Below the pieces are notes generated by a model that worked only from the letters and a program-made list of their open reading frames with translations, made no database searches and was not told the DNA's origin. Of a stretch of 64,000 nt of DNA, positions 18,759 to 27,302 are shown in pieces. A program made the translations under genes and the position numbers. Source of the stretch: Alphaproteobacteria bacterium (GTDB taxonomy: Bacteria > Pseudomonadota > Alphaproteobacteria > CACIAM-22H2); the NCBI GenBank assembly GCA_016793165.1, contig JAEULA010000089.1, forward strand, positions 1 through 64,000. Reading direction: 5' to 3'. The first letter of the stretch is position 1; each line of letters opens with the position of its first letter.

Positions 18759-20087
18759 TCAATAGACCTGCGCGTAGGCCTCGCATTGGGCCTCGGTGTC
18801 GAGCTTGCCGAGCTGCACGAGCTCGGTGCGCTTCATCGACAGGTAGCAGTTCCAGAACGTCTCGGACGCCCAGCCGCGAACGACCCTGTCGCGGGCCAGC
18901 GCGTCGAGCGCGTCGCCGAGGCTCGCCGGCAGGGGCCGCGCGCCGAGGCGCTGCAGCTCGGCGGGCGGCAGCTCCGAGGGATCCCTGTCGACCGGCGTCG
19001 GTGCCGGCAGCCGGGCGGCGATGCCTTCCATGCCGGCGCGGATCAGCGAGCCGAGCACGAGATAGGGCGAGGCCGCCGCGTCGGCGGCGCGGAACTCGAG
19101 GTGATGGCTGCGCGCGCGATCATGCGCCGGCGTCGGCGCGGGACAGACGCGCAGCGTCGCTTCGCGGTTCTGCAGGCCGAGGCAGGCGTAGGCCGCGCTC
19201 CAGTGATGCGGCTTGAGACGCAGATAGGAGATCGTCGACGGCGCCGTCAGCGCGACCAGCGCGTCGAGGTGGCGCAGCACGCCCGCCGCGAAGCTGCCCG
19301 CGACCGGGCTCAGGTCTGCAGGCCCGCCGGCCTCGTAGCAGGCGGGCCGCCCGTCGACATCGAAGAGGCTGAAATGCACGTGCACGCCGTTGCCGACGCC
19401 GGCCGGGTTCGATTTCGGCGCGAAGGTCGCCCGCAGGCCTTCGCGCGCGGCGCGGTCGCGCACGATCTCGCGCAGCACGATCGCGCGGTCGGCCGCCACG
19501 AGGGGGTCGGCCGGCCTGATCGGCAGCTCGAACTGCGCCGGGCCGTACTCCGGCAGGATCATCTCGGGCTCGACGCCGGCGCGCACGAGCGCGTCGAGGA
19601 TCCGGCCCATCAGCCCGTCGACGGCGCGGAAGGCGCGCAGCGAGAAGCACGGGCCGGGCTTTGCGGGGAGGCCCATCAGCGTGAACTCGTGCTCGAAGGC
19701 CGCCCGCATGGTCAGGCCGTGGCGCTCGCGCAGCTCGTTCACGGCGCCCTTCAGGTAGCCGCGCGGGCAGCAATCCCATGCGCTGCCGTCGAGGCGGACG
19801 ATGTCGGAGAGGAAGAAGTGCAGCGGCATCGAACCGTCGGACGCCGCGACGCGGACTTCCGTCGCCGGGTCCGGCCGCAGCCGCAGGTCGCCCGTCGAGC
19901 CGAACGGATTGTCCGCGGCGATCACGTCGAAGGCGCTGAGGGCCTGGTTGGCGGGGACCCAGCCGCAGCCCTGGGCGAGGAACTCCTCGCGCGCCGACGC
20001 CGGAAATCCTCGGCCGCGGGTCTGGCCGGCGAAGTCGTTGGTCAGGATGAAACAGACGGGGGCGGCATGGGTCGCTTGCTCGGTCAT
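18759..20087 (-). CDS. Glutamine synthetase-family ligase
   Basis: A 442 aa member of the glutamine synthetase fold, which uses ATP to join glutamate or a similar acid to an amine. The catalytic Glu region is FEHEFTL and the ATP/metal motif APKSNPAGVGNGVHVHFSL is intact. The nRxxxxR region reads QNREATLRVCP. This spacing and length fit the PuuA/gamma-glutamyl-amine synthetase-type branch more than GlnA, which is longer and has an adenylylation loop. The ATG overlaps the stop of the N-formylglutamate amidohydrolase gene by four bases. The pairing suggests an amine is glutamylated, or an amide cycled, in this operon. Confidence 0.88.
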   Translation of the reverse strand: MTEQATHAAPVCFILTNDFAGQTRGRGFPASAREEFLAQGCGWVPANQALSAFDVIAADNPFGSTGDLRLRPDPATEVRVAASDGSMPLHFFLSDIVRLDGSAWDCCPRGYLKGAVNELRERHGLTMRAAFEHEFTLMGLPAKPGPCFSLRAFRAVDGLMGRILDALVRAGVEPEMILPEYGPAQFELPIRPADPLVAADRAIVLREIVRDRAAREGLRATFAPKSNPAGVGNGVHVHFSLFDVDGRPACYEAGGPADLSPVAGSFAAGVLRHLDALVALTAPSTISYLRLKPHHWSAAYACLGLQNREATLRVCPAPTPAHDRARSHHLEFRAADAAASPYLVLGSLIRAGMEGIAARLPAPTPVDRDPSELPPAELQRLGARPLPASLGDALDALARDRVVRGWASETFWNCYLSMKRTELVQLGKLDTEAQCEAYAQVY

Positions 20088-20857
20088 CTCGGATCCTCTC
20101 GCTCCGGCCGCGCTTCGAACGTCGCCTGGAGCGCGTCGCCGAGCCGATCGGCCCAAGCCTGCTGTCCGGCGGCGTCGCCGACAAGGTCGTTCCGGATCTC
20201 GACGAAGGTCGACGGCCATCCCCAGGCGTCGCCGTGCATCGGCACCGAATAGTCGTCGGGCTCGATGCGATAGGGCTCGTCGAGCGCGCTGACCAGGCCG
20301 GGCTCGCGCCCCATGCGCGCATGGAGCGCCTCGCTGACCCAGCGCGTTCCGCCCGACAGGAAGCCGACATGCCAGGGGCGTGCCGTACCGAGATAGATCG
20401 GCGTGAAGCTGTGGATCGCGACGACGAGAGTGGCCACGCCGCGCCGCTTGCGCGCGGCGAGCAGGTCATGGACCGCGTCCTGATAGGGGCGCCAGATCGC
20501 GTCGATGCGCGCGGCCCGTTCGGCCGACCCGAGGCCGCGGTTTCCCGGGATCGCGATCCCGGCGCTGGTCTCGGCGATCAGCGCGGGCGAGTCGAGCGAG
20601 CGATTGCAGTCGACCGCGAGACGCGAGTAGGCCTGCCGGACGAGCGCCGCGCCGAACCGGTCGGCGAGGCGCTGCGCGACGCCGAGAGCGCCGATGTCCC
20701 AGGCGATGTGGCTGCCCAGATCCGCCTCGCGCAGACCGAGGTCGCCGAGCCGCCGTGGCAGGCGGTTGCTCGCGTGCTCGCACAGCAGCACCAGGGGGTG
20801 GTCGGATCGCGGATGCAGGACCGCCGGCGCCGGCGGCTCGTCGGGCTCGAGGAACAC
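20084..20857 (-). CDS. N-formylglutamate amidohydrolase family protein
   Basis: A 257 aa amidohydrolase with the family landmarks LLCEHASNRLP, SRLAVDCNRS and AIHSFTP, which hold metal/substrate residues. The classic enzyme releases formate from N-formylglutamate in histidine degradation (HutG), but no other hut genes are nearby. The family is also found next to glutamine-synthetase-like ligases, as here. The start is a GTG at 20857, seven bases after the stop of the HTH/TPR gene. It overlaps the ligase gene by four bases. Confidence 0.88.
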   Translation of the reverse strand: MFLEPDEPPAPAVLHPRSDHPLVLLCEHASNRLPRRLGDLGLREADLGSHIAWDIGALGVAQRLADRFGAALVRQAYSRLAVDCNRSLDSPALIAETSAGIAIPGNRGLGSAERAARIDAIWRPYQDAVHDLLAARKRRGVATLVVAIHSFTPIYLGTARPWHVGFLSGGTRWVSEALHARMGREPGLVSALDEPYRIEPDDYSVPMHGDAWGWPSTFVEIRNDLVGDAAGQQAWADRLGDALQATFEARPEREDPR

Positions 20858-20864
20858 GCGCTCG

Positions 20865-22292
20865 CTACTCCGGTACGCCGGCCTTCACGAGCCCCTCGAC
20901 GAAGGTGGCGCCATGCGCGAAGCGCTGCAGGCTGCGGCGGACGACGCCGACGCGCAGCGGGGCGGCGACGCGGTCGCGCGCGGCCCGATAGAGCCGGGCC
21001 TCTTCGGTCATGCCGAGATGGCCGCAGACGCTGATCAGCGTGTTGTAGTGGCCCGGGTACTCGGCGAAGGCGGCGACCGAGGCGTGGAGGAAGGGGAGGG
21101 CCTCGGCGAAGCGCCGCGCGCCCAGCAGGGCAAGCGCGTGCGTCGAGGTGTAGAACCCGGCGAAGCTGTCGAGCGGGCTCATGCGCAGCGCGCGGCCGGT
21201 CTCGGCGATCGCCTCGTCGAAGAACCCGCGCCGCAGCAGGGCCCATCCGTACGCCATGCGGCCCAGCGCGAAGCTGGGATTGAGGTCGAGGGCCTTGCGC
21301 AGCTCCTCGATGGCCCGATCGTGCTGCGCCGCCGAGCTCAACGTCATGCCGGAGACCATCCGCCCCCAGGGATCGTTCGGATCGAGCGCCAGCGCGTGGG
21401 TGGCATGCGTCGCCGCCTGGCTGTGGCGCGCCGCGGTGTCGTCGAACCACTGGCACTGGGCACTCAGCCAGTAGCCCCAGCCGAGCAGCGCGTAGGCGCG
21501 GGCATAGTCGGGCTCGATCGCCGTCGCGCGATGAAGCAGCGCCAGTGCCTCGGCGTTCTGCGCCGGCGTGATCTTCGTCAGCAGCGCGAGCGCGCGCACC
21601 GTGAGCCCCCAGGCGTCGATGCTGTCCGGCGGCTTGTTCGCGGCCCGGAAGCCCTCCTCCGCATAGAGATGCGGCTCGACGGCCGCGACCGTGTGCTCGG
21701 TGATGTCGTCCTGCACCGCGAAGATGTCGCTGACCTCCCGGTCGTAGCGCTCGGCCCAGATGTGCTTGCCCGACTCGGCATCGATCAGCTGGCACACGAT
21801 CCGGATCTTCTGTCCGGCGGTTCGCACGCTGCCCTCGAGCACGTAGCGGACGCCGAGCTCCTGCGCGACCTGGCGGACGTCGACCGACTTGCCCTTGTAG
21901 GCGAAGCTGGAATTGCGCGCGATGACCAGGAGCCAGCGCAGCCGCGCGAGCTCGGTGATCAGGTCGTCGGAGATGCCGTCGGCGAGATAGTCCTGCGCCG
22001 GGTCGCCGCTCAGGTTCACGAACGGCAGGACGGCGATCGACGGCTGGTCGAGCGCCTTGGGCGCCGGCGCCTTGCCGGCGTCGGCCGTCGCCGGCGGATC
22101 GAGGATGTCGCGCAGCGCGAGGCCGGTGTGGTTCTCGACGATCGCCAGGGTACGGTCCGAGAACAGGCCGGTCAGGAGCTTGTCGACCGTCGACTTGCCG
22201 AGTTTCGTTCGAAAAGCGAACTGCTCGCGCGAGATGCGCTCGCGCGCGAGGTGGTCCCTGATCGCGGCTGCCACCCGCTTCTTCTCGTCCAT
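20865..22292 (-). CDS. HTH/TolB-like/TPR protein
   Basis: A 475 aa protein in three parts. Residues 1-60 form a likely helix-turn-helix (ISREQFAFRTKLGKSTVDKL). Residues 83-200 match the TolB/FlgO-like domain often found in adenylate-cyclase-type proteins (IAVLPFVNLSGDPAQDYLAD and then YVLEGSVR). Residues 225-460 are TPR helices (for example AIEELRKALDLNPSFALGRM). No cyclase catalytic domain is present. It may regulate the operon it heads (amidohydrolase, ligase, hydrolase follow at 7, -4 and 11 bases). AGGAGA precedes the ATG at 22292. The regulatory role is inference. Confidence 0.85.
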   Translation of the reverse strand: MDEKKRVAAAIRDHLARERISREQFAFRTKLGKSTVDKLLTGLFSDRTLAIVENHTGLALRDILDPPATADAGKAPAPKALDQPSIAVLPFVNLSGDPAQDYLADGISDDLITELARLRWLLVIARNSSFAYKGKSVDVRQVAQELGVRYVLEGSVRTAGQKIRIVCQLIDAESGKHIWAERYDREVSDIFAVQDDITEHTVAAVEPHLYAEEGFRAANKPPDSIDAWGLTVRALALLTKITPAQNAEALALLHRATAIEPDYARAYALLGWGYWLSAQCQWFDDTAARHSQAATHATHALALDPNDPWGRMVSGMTLSSAAQHDRAIEELRKALDLNPSFALGRMAYGWALLRRGFFDEAIAETGRALRMSPLDSFAGFYTSTHALALLGARRFAEALPFLHASVAAFAEYPGHYNTLISVCGHLGMTEEARLYRAARDRVAAPLRVGVVRRSLQRFAHGATFVEGLVKAGVPE

Positions 22293-22429
22293 TGCCGACC
22301 GGTCTCCTGAAGCCCGCACGACCGCCGGGAAGCGCCCAGGAAAATACCGGCAAAATCCGGCGGATGTGGCGGAAAGCCCGCCCCGCTAAACCAGACTGGC
22401 GCCAACCAGCGAAAGCAGAGGTTCATAGC

Positions 22430-22675
22430 ATGAATGCCTTCGCCATTGTTCCTGTCCGGGCACCGGTGCGCTGCGTCGCCGTCGCCGTGGTCGGGCCTGG
22501 CGGACGGATGAACGGCGGACCGTCCCGCGTGAACCCGAGTCCGCCCGAGGCACGGGTGCCGCCGGCGCCGCCGGTCGTGCGACCGGTCGTCGCGGGTGAA
22601 GTCGCGCCGGGCCCGGCTTCGGTCGCGAGCGACGACTGGAAGCTCGCGGGCGACGCGGTTCCGGGCGTGCTGTGA
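22430..22675 (+). CDS. Possible small protein, function unknown
   Basis: An 81-codon frame with AGAGG about nine bases before its ATG. The product begins with a short hydrophobic stretch and continues Pro/Val/Ala-rich. No family is recognised and overlapping frames on the other strand are equally long, so it may not be translated. It is listed because it fills the gap between the divergent TPR gene and the methyltransferase gene. Confidence 0.3.
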   Translation: MNAFAIVPVRAPVRCVAVAVVGPGGRMNGGPSRVNPSPPEARVPPAPPVVRPVVAGEVAPGPASVASDDWKLAGDAVPGVL

Positions 22676-22718
22676 ATGGGCGTGCTGTGAAGATGGCCAA
22701 GCGATACGCGAGGCGGCG

Positions 22719-23504
22719 GTGAGCGACGGCGCCGAGTTCGCCGAGCTGCCGCTTCGGCCGGCGCCGGGCGGGATCGGCGGCTTGCTGGAGTTGCCCGAGC
22801 CCCGCCGTCCACGCGCGCGGGTTGCGAGGCCGGACCTGCAACACGTCGTCCCGCCGCCAGCGCCGGCGGCGGACGACACGGCCCGGACCGGGCGGCGCGA
22901 AGACGACCCGACGCGGCTGGAGCGGATGCTCGACGACATGGTCGGCACCGCGCTGGCCAGCTTCTCCGCCTTCGCGGCGCAGTTCGACTTCTCCCGCCAT
23001 CGCCGGTTCGCCGATATCGGCGGCGCCACCGCCCAGCTGTCCTGCCTCGTCGCCGAACGCCACCCGCATCTCTCCTGCCGGAGCTACGACCATCCCCGCG
23101 TGCGGCCGATCGCCGAGCGGCGGATCCTCGCGCGTCGGCTGGGTGGACGCGTGCGGGCCGAGTCCATCGACATCCATGCGGACGAGTTCGCGCCGGCCGA
23201 CGTCGTGGCGATGGGTCTCCTCCTCATGGACTGGAACCCGCAGCGCAAGCGGATGTTGCTCGCGAAGGCCCACCGCGCGCTGGCGCCCGGTGGCGCAATG
23301 GTCGCCATCGAGTGCGCGGATGCCGGCCGCGGCCGGCGGCCGGCGTCGGGCGCCCAGGTCTCGAGCGGCCGGGTCATCGTCTATGGCGACGCCTTCGACC
23401 TGTCCGGGCCGGACTTCGCACGGTGGTGCGGCGAAGCCGGCTTCGCCCGGCGCGAGGTGCTTGCGCTCACGCCCGGGACGAACGCGATCATCGCCTATAA
23501 GTAG
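22719..23504 (+). CDS. O-methyltransferase-like protein (Methyltransf_2), N-terminally short
   Basis: About 261 aa from a GTG at 22719, with no good ribosome site. Residues 80-261 match the SAM-dependent O-methyltransferase domain of the acetylserotonin/caffeate type: FADIGGATAQLSCLVAERHP aligns with the SAM loop, MDWNPQRKRMLLAKAHRAL with the HDW motif region, and it ends FARREVLALTPGTNAIIAYK. The loop DIGGATAQ is less glycine-rich than the usual DxGGGTG. The approximately 100-residue N-terminal dimerisation domain of the family is missing and replaced by a Pro/Arg-rich stretch, suggesting truncation or a monomeric form. The acceptor is unknown. Confidence 0.7.
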   Translation: MSDGAEFAELPLRPAPGGIGGLLELPEPRRPRARVARPDLQHVVPPPAPAADDTARTGRREDDPTRLERMLDDMVGTALASFSAFAAQFDFSRHRRFADIGGATAQLSCLVAERHPHLSCRSYDHPRVRPIAERRILARRLGGRVRAESIDIHADEFAPADVVAMGLLLMDWNPQRKRMLLAKAHRALAPGGAMVAIECADAGRGRRPASGAQVSSGRVIVYGDAFDLSGPDFARWCGEAGFARREVLALTPGTNAIIAYK

Positions 23505-23646
23505 GGCCAAACGCGGCGGCGCGGATCGCAGCCGCCCGGTCGATCGACCCCTCTGCGAATCGGGAAATGCGTTTCGCGGTAACCCGCTGCGCGCCCGATG
23601 CGATCGAGAACGTGGGATCGACGCGGGAATGTGCTAGCCAGCGGTC

Positions 23647-24543
23647 ATGACCGCGATCGTGCAGACGAAAGGGCTGGAGAAGCGCTACGGCGAGGTGCAC
23701 GCCGTGCGCGGAGTCAGCTTCGAGATCGCCGCCGGCAGCTGCATCGGGCTGCTTGGGCCGAACGGGGCGGGCAAGACGACGACGATGCGCATGCTCCTGG
23801 GGCTGACGCGACCGAGCGCGGGCGACGTCCGCGTCTTCGGCGCGCCGATCGCCGCGCTGGGGCGCGGGTTCCGCACCCGGATCGGGCTGGTGCCGCAGGA
23901 CGACAACCTCGACCCGGATCTCTCGGTGCGGCAGAACCTCGAGGTCTATGGCCGCTATTTCGGCATCCCGGCGGGGACGCTCGCGACCCGCGTGCCGCAG
24001 CTGCTGGCCTTCATGCAGCTGGAGGAGCGCGGGGCCGCGAAGGTGATGCAGCTGTCCGGCGGCATGAAGCGCCGCCTGATCATCGCGCGCTCGCTCATCG
24101 CCGATCCCGAGCTGATCGTGCTCGACGAGCCGACGACCGGCCTCGATCCGCAGGCGCGCGTCCTGATCTGGCGCCGCCTGCTCGATCTCAAGCGCCAGGG
24201 CAAGACGCTGCTGCTCACCACGCACTACATGGACGAGGCGCAGCGGCTGTGCGACCGCATCATCGTCATCGACGGCGGCCGGGTGCTCGACGAGGGCACG
24301 CCCCGCGAGCTGATCGCGCGTCACGTCGCGGGGCACGTCTTCGAGATCGCCAAGCCGGTGCCCGCCGACCTCCTGCCCGAGGGCCTCGAGCGCGAGGACA
24401 TCGGCGATTCGCTGCTCGTGTACACCGCGGATCCGCACGCCCTGCGCGATCGGCTGCCCGCCGAGATCGAGTACGTCCACCGCGTCGCGAATCTCGAGGA
24501 CGTGTTCCTGCGCCTGACGGGCCGGCGCCTGCGCGAGGCGTGA
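23647..24543 (+). CDS. ABC-2 transporter ATP-binding protein (NodI-like)
   Basis: A 298 aa ATPase. Walker A is GPNGAGKTT, the signature LSGGMKRRL and Walker B LIVLDEPTTGLDPQA; a YMDEA H-loop region follows. The DrrA/NodI-type C-terminal part (LEDVFLRLTGRRLREA) contacts the membrane partner. It lies three bases from the permease at 24547 and forms an ABC-2 exporter with it. NodIJ systems export lipo-chitooligosaccharides, but many homologues export other lipids or drugs and no nod genes are present. Confidence 0.92.
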   Translation: MTAIVQTKGLEKRYGEVHAVRGVSFEIAAGSCIGLLGPNGAGKTTTMRMLLGLTRPSAGDVRVFGAPIAALGRGFRTRIGLVPQDDNLDPDLSVRQNLEVYGRYFGIPAGTLATRVPQLLAFMQLEERGAAKVMQLSGGMKRRLIIARSLIADPELIVLDEPTTGLDPQARVLIWRRLLDLKRQGKTLLLTTHYMDEAQRLCDRIIVIDGGRVLDEGTPRELIARHVAGHVFEIAKPVPADLLPEGLEREDIGDSLLVYTADPHALRDRLPAEIEYVHRVANLEDVFLRLTGRRLREA

Positions 24544-24546
24544 GCG

Positions 24547-25332
24547 ATGCCGGTCCCGTCCTTGCCGCTGAACCGCTACGTCGCCGCCGTCTGGCGCCGC
24601 AACCTGCTCGTCTGGCGCCGGATCATGTGGTCGTCGCTGACGACCAACGTCGCCGACCCGCTGCTGTTCCTGTTCGCCTTCGGCTACGGGCTCGGCGCGG
24701 TCATCGACCAGATCGCCGGGCTGAGCTACCTCGCCTTCGTCGTGCCGGGGATGATGGCCTACGCGACGATGTTCGCGTCGAGCTTCGAGACGACGATCAG
24801 CACCTATGCGCGCATCAGCATGCAGGGGACCTGGAACGCCATCCTCGCCACGCCGGTCACGCTCGGCGAGCTCATCCTCGGCGAGGCGCTGTGGGCGACG
24901 ACCAAGGGAACCTTCGCCATGCTCTGCGTGCTCGGCGTCGGCACGGTCTGGGGCGGGATCGCCGTGCCCGGCGGCGCGCTGCTGGCGGTCCCGGTGCTCG
25001 TGCTCGGCGCCTTCTGCTTCGCCTGCTGCGGGCTCGCGGCGACCGCGCATGCGAAGAACTGGGACTTCTTCGCGTATTTCTTCACCTTCTGGGTGACGCC
25101 GATGTTCGTGTTCTGCGGCGTCTTCTTCGAGGTCACGCGCTTTCCCTGGTTCGTGCAGGCGGCCGCGTGGCTGCTGCCGATGACCCATCTCATCGCCGTG
25201 GTGCGGCCGCTGGTTACGGCGACGGCGATCGATCCGCTCGCGGCGATCGGCCACGTCTCCTATCTCGGCGCGCTCGCCGGCTGCGCATTCTGGCTCGCTC
25301 GCCATCGCTTCGCGCGGCGCATCTTCGACTGA
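24547..25332 (+). CDS. ABC-2 transporter permease (NodJ-like)
   Basis: A 261 aa inner-membrane permease with six hydrophobic segments and the NodJ-type pattern (WSSLTTNVADPLLFLFAFGYG near the N-terminus, FVVPGMMAYATMFASSFE and later PMFVFCGVFFEV). It forms the export channel for the ATPase that ends three bases before its ATG. A hairpin follows two bases after the stop. The exported substrate is not known. Confidence 0.92.
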   Translation: MPVPSLPLNRYVAAVWRRNLLVWRRIMWSSLTTNVADPLLFLFAFGYGLGAVIDQIAGLSYLAFVVPGMMAYATMFASSFETTISTYARISMQGTWNAILATPVTLGELILGEALWATTKGTFAMLCVLGVGTVWGGIAVPGGALLAVPVLVLGAFCFACCGLAATAHAKNWDFFAYFFTFWVTPMFVFCGVFFEVTRFPWFVQAAAWLLPMTHLIAVVRPLVTATAIDPLAAIGHVSYLGALAGCAFWLARHRFARRIFD

Positions 25333-25333
25333 A

Positions 25334-25352
25334 CGGCGCGGGTCCCGCGCCG
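25334..25352 (+). terminator. Possible terminator hairpin after the ABC-2 permease
   Basis: CGGCGCGGG and its exact complement CCCGCGCCG are separated by one base, which would fold as a 7-bp stem with a five-base loop. It starts two bases after the permease stop. The following GCGCGGCTCTTCCTCC is only mildly pyrimidine-rich, so termination strength is doubtful. Confidence 0.35.
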
Positions 25353-25445
25353 GCGCGGCTCTTCCTCCATCCGGCGCATTGCACCGGAGTTGCGGCCCGG
25401 CACATCGCGGCGGCGGCTTGCATGCTTGGCGATGCGGGAGGCGGG

Positions 25446-25973
25446 ATGAAGTCCGAGACCGAGCTTTTCGAGGAGTTCCGACAGCACGCCTTCGTCACGT
25501 CGGCGGTCGGGATTCCCTACCTCCCGGCGAAGCAGGCGCTCGCGCTCCTCGACGCATGCGAGGCGAACGACCTCGCGGTGATCGGCCTCGACGGGTTCGT
25601 CGCGAACCTCCGCGCGCCTCGCCTCGAGCCGCGCAACGACGTGATCCTCGACTCGTCCCGCATCGAGGCCCCCGGATGGGTAGAGTTCCGCGATCGTGCC
25701 AATGCGGCGGCGCGCGAGATGCTCCGGCGCCATGCGACGGTGCCCGATCTCGTGTTCGAGTTCGTGCTGCGGTCGCGGAGCGAGAGTCAGCAGAAGCCCG
25801 AGGGCGGCATCGAGGTCGATGTCGGTGCGGCCGACGGCAGGAAGGCCCGGATCAGCAACAAGACGCTCGAGCCGCTGCCGCGTCGCGGCTGGACCCTCGA
25901 GGAGCTCGTCGAGACATCGCGCGAGCCGCGCCGCGCCCAGCCGACGCTGGACCGGTCGACGCGACCGCGATGA
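25446..25973 (+). CDS. Hypothetical protein
   Basis: A 175 aa protein preceded by GGGAGGC directly before the ATG at 25446. It is acidic and helical in its first half (ETELFEEFRQHAF, then LALLDACEANDLAVIGLDGF), then has a strand-rich middle and a basic C-terminus. No signal peptide, membrane segment or recognised family domain is seen. The N-terminal pattern loosely recalls small immunity-type proteins, but that is not a claim of function. It is convergent with the oxidoreductase gene, nine bases between stops. Confidence 0.65.
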   Translation: MKSETELFEEFRQHAFVTSAVGIPYLPAKQALALLDACEANDLAVIGLDGFVANLRAPRLEPRNDVILDSSRIEAPGWVEFRDRANAAAREMLRRHATVPDLVFEFVLRSRSESQQKPEGGIEVDVGAADGRKARISNKTLEPLPRRGWTLEELVETSREPRRAQPTLDRSTRPR

Positions 25974-25982
25974 CGTCGCGAT

Positions 25983-27146
25983 CTAGGCCGGCAGCGCGCT
26001 CCAACCGGCTCGGGCGCGCACCGCGTCGATCACCTCCTGGTGCCGCCACCCGTCCGCGAGCGTGAAGTAGGGCGCATGCGGCCGGCCTTCGATGTCCGCG
26101 ACGAAGTCGCGGGCCAGCGCGTTCCAGGCGCGTGCCGGCACCGCCCAGCTTTCGGGCCAGTGCGGCTGCGGGGTCACGGCCGGCAGCGAATCGAGGACCG
26201 ACGCGCGCATCGGCACCGCGGCGAAGTCGGCCTCGCCCTCGCGCCAAAGATGCACCGCGCCTTGGCAATAGGCCTGCTCGACGTGGATCGTACCGGTGCG
26301 GCCGTAGAAGGCGACGTAGTCCTGGACCATGCCCTTGCGCAGGCAGGAGTGCCGGAAGGTGGCGCTGACCGCGGTCGCCGGATCCGAGCCGGCGGCGCCG
26401 ATGCGCGCGAGCACCGTATAGGACCAGTCGCTGTCGACTTCGCCCCACTCGGCGGCCGCGGCCTGCTCGGCCGGGACGAGGCCGCGGGTCCATTCGCGGA
26501 AGTCGTGCGGGAAGGGAACGATCGGCGCCCGCTTGAGATCGTTGCGGGTCTCGCCGGCCACCGCCAGCGTGACGCCGCGGCAGACGCTCTCGGCGATGGC
26601 GAGCTTGTGCGTGAAGTTGTTGTTGAGCCGCCCGCCGCCGTCGACGAGCCGATGCGGCCAGCCGTAGGGAAGGCGCTCGTGCCAGTGGTAGTGCGAGACG
26701 AACTCGGCCTCGAGCAGCTCGCCGATCGCGCCTTCCGCGATCAGTGCCCGTGCCAGCAGCGCCGAGGGCTGGTAGTTCGACGTCGCCGCATAGGCGCTCC
26801 TGACGCCGGCCGCCTGGACCGCGCGCCACAGGCGCCGCGCCTCGGCCGCGGTCGGCGCGAAGGGCTTGTCGACGTAGAGATGCGCGCCCTGCGCCAGCGC
26901 CGCGTCGATGATCTCGGCGTGGCTGTCGCCGGGCGTGGCGACGGCGACGATGTCCGGCCGCAGGTCCTGGAGCGTGCGCCGCCAATCGGTGCTCGCGACC
27001 GCGATCCCCAGGCGGGCGGCGACCTGCCGGACGACCGCAGGCGTCCGGCTGGCGATCGCCACAACCTCCGCGCCCGCCTGCCGCAGCGCGATGCTGTGGC
27101 CTTCACCCGCCGATCCAGCGCCGACCACCATTGCCCGCAACGCCAT
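25983..27146 (-). CDS. Gfo/Idh/MocA family oxidoreductase
   Basis: A 387 aa NAD(P)-dependent oxidoreductase. The N-terminal Rossmann fold has VVGAGSAGEGHSIAL, VATPGDSHAEII and the DKPFAPT form of the family EKP motif. The C-terminal domain is the usual alpha/beta substrate part, with HKLAIAESVCRG in the region of the catalytic His. Members act on sugars, inositols and related polyols. GGGGGG lies seven bases before the ATG at 27146. The gene is divergent from the cyclodeaminase-family gene across 156 bases, suggesting shared control. The substrate is unknown. Confidence 0.88.
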   Translation of the reverse strand: MALRAMVVGAGSAGEGHSIALRQAGAEVVAIASRTPAVVRQVAARLGIAVASTDWRRTLQDLRPDIVAVATPGDSHAEIIDAALAQGAHLYVDKPFAPTAAEARRLWRAVQAAGVRSAYAATSNYQPSALLARALIAEGAIGELLEAEFVSHYHWHERLPYGWPHRLVDGGGRLNNNFTHKLAIAESVCRGVTLAVAGETRNDLKRAPIVPFPHDFREWTRGLVPAEQAAAAEWGEVDSDWSYTVLARIGAAGSDPATAVSATFRHSCLRKGMVQDYVAFYGRTGTIHVEQAYCQGAVHLWREGEADFAAVPMRASVLDSLPAVTPQPHWPESWAVPARAWNALARDFVADIEGRPHAPYFTLADGWRHQEVIDAVRARAGWSALPA

Positions 27147-27302
27147 GGACGTCCCCCCGTCTTGTCGTCGCCGGGATCGTAGCAGCGCCGGGCGATCTGG
27201 TATCCATGTCGCGGTCGCGACGCCGCGGCGTGGCGGGCGTCGCGGCGCGGCCCCGCGGCCGGGCGCGCCGCGACGATCGACAGCGACGGATCCGAGCGAG
27301 CG

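Noticed and set aside
23647..25332. Nodulation factor export system
   Set aside because: NodI/NodJ-like similarity only; no nodABC or other nodulation gene is near, and many homologues export other substrates.
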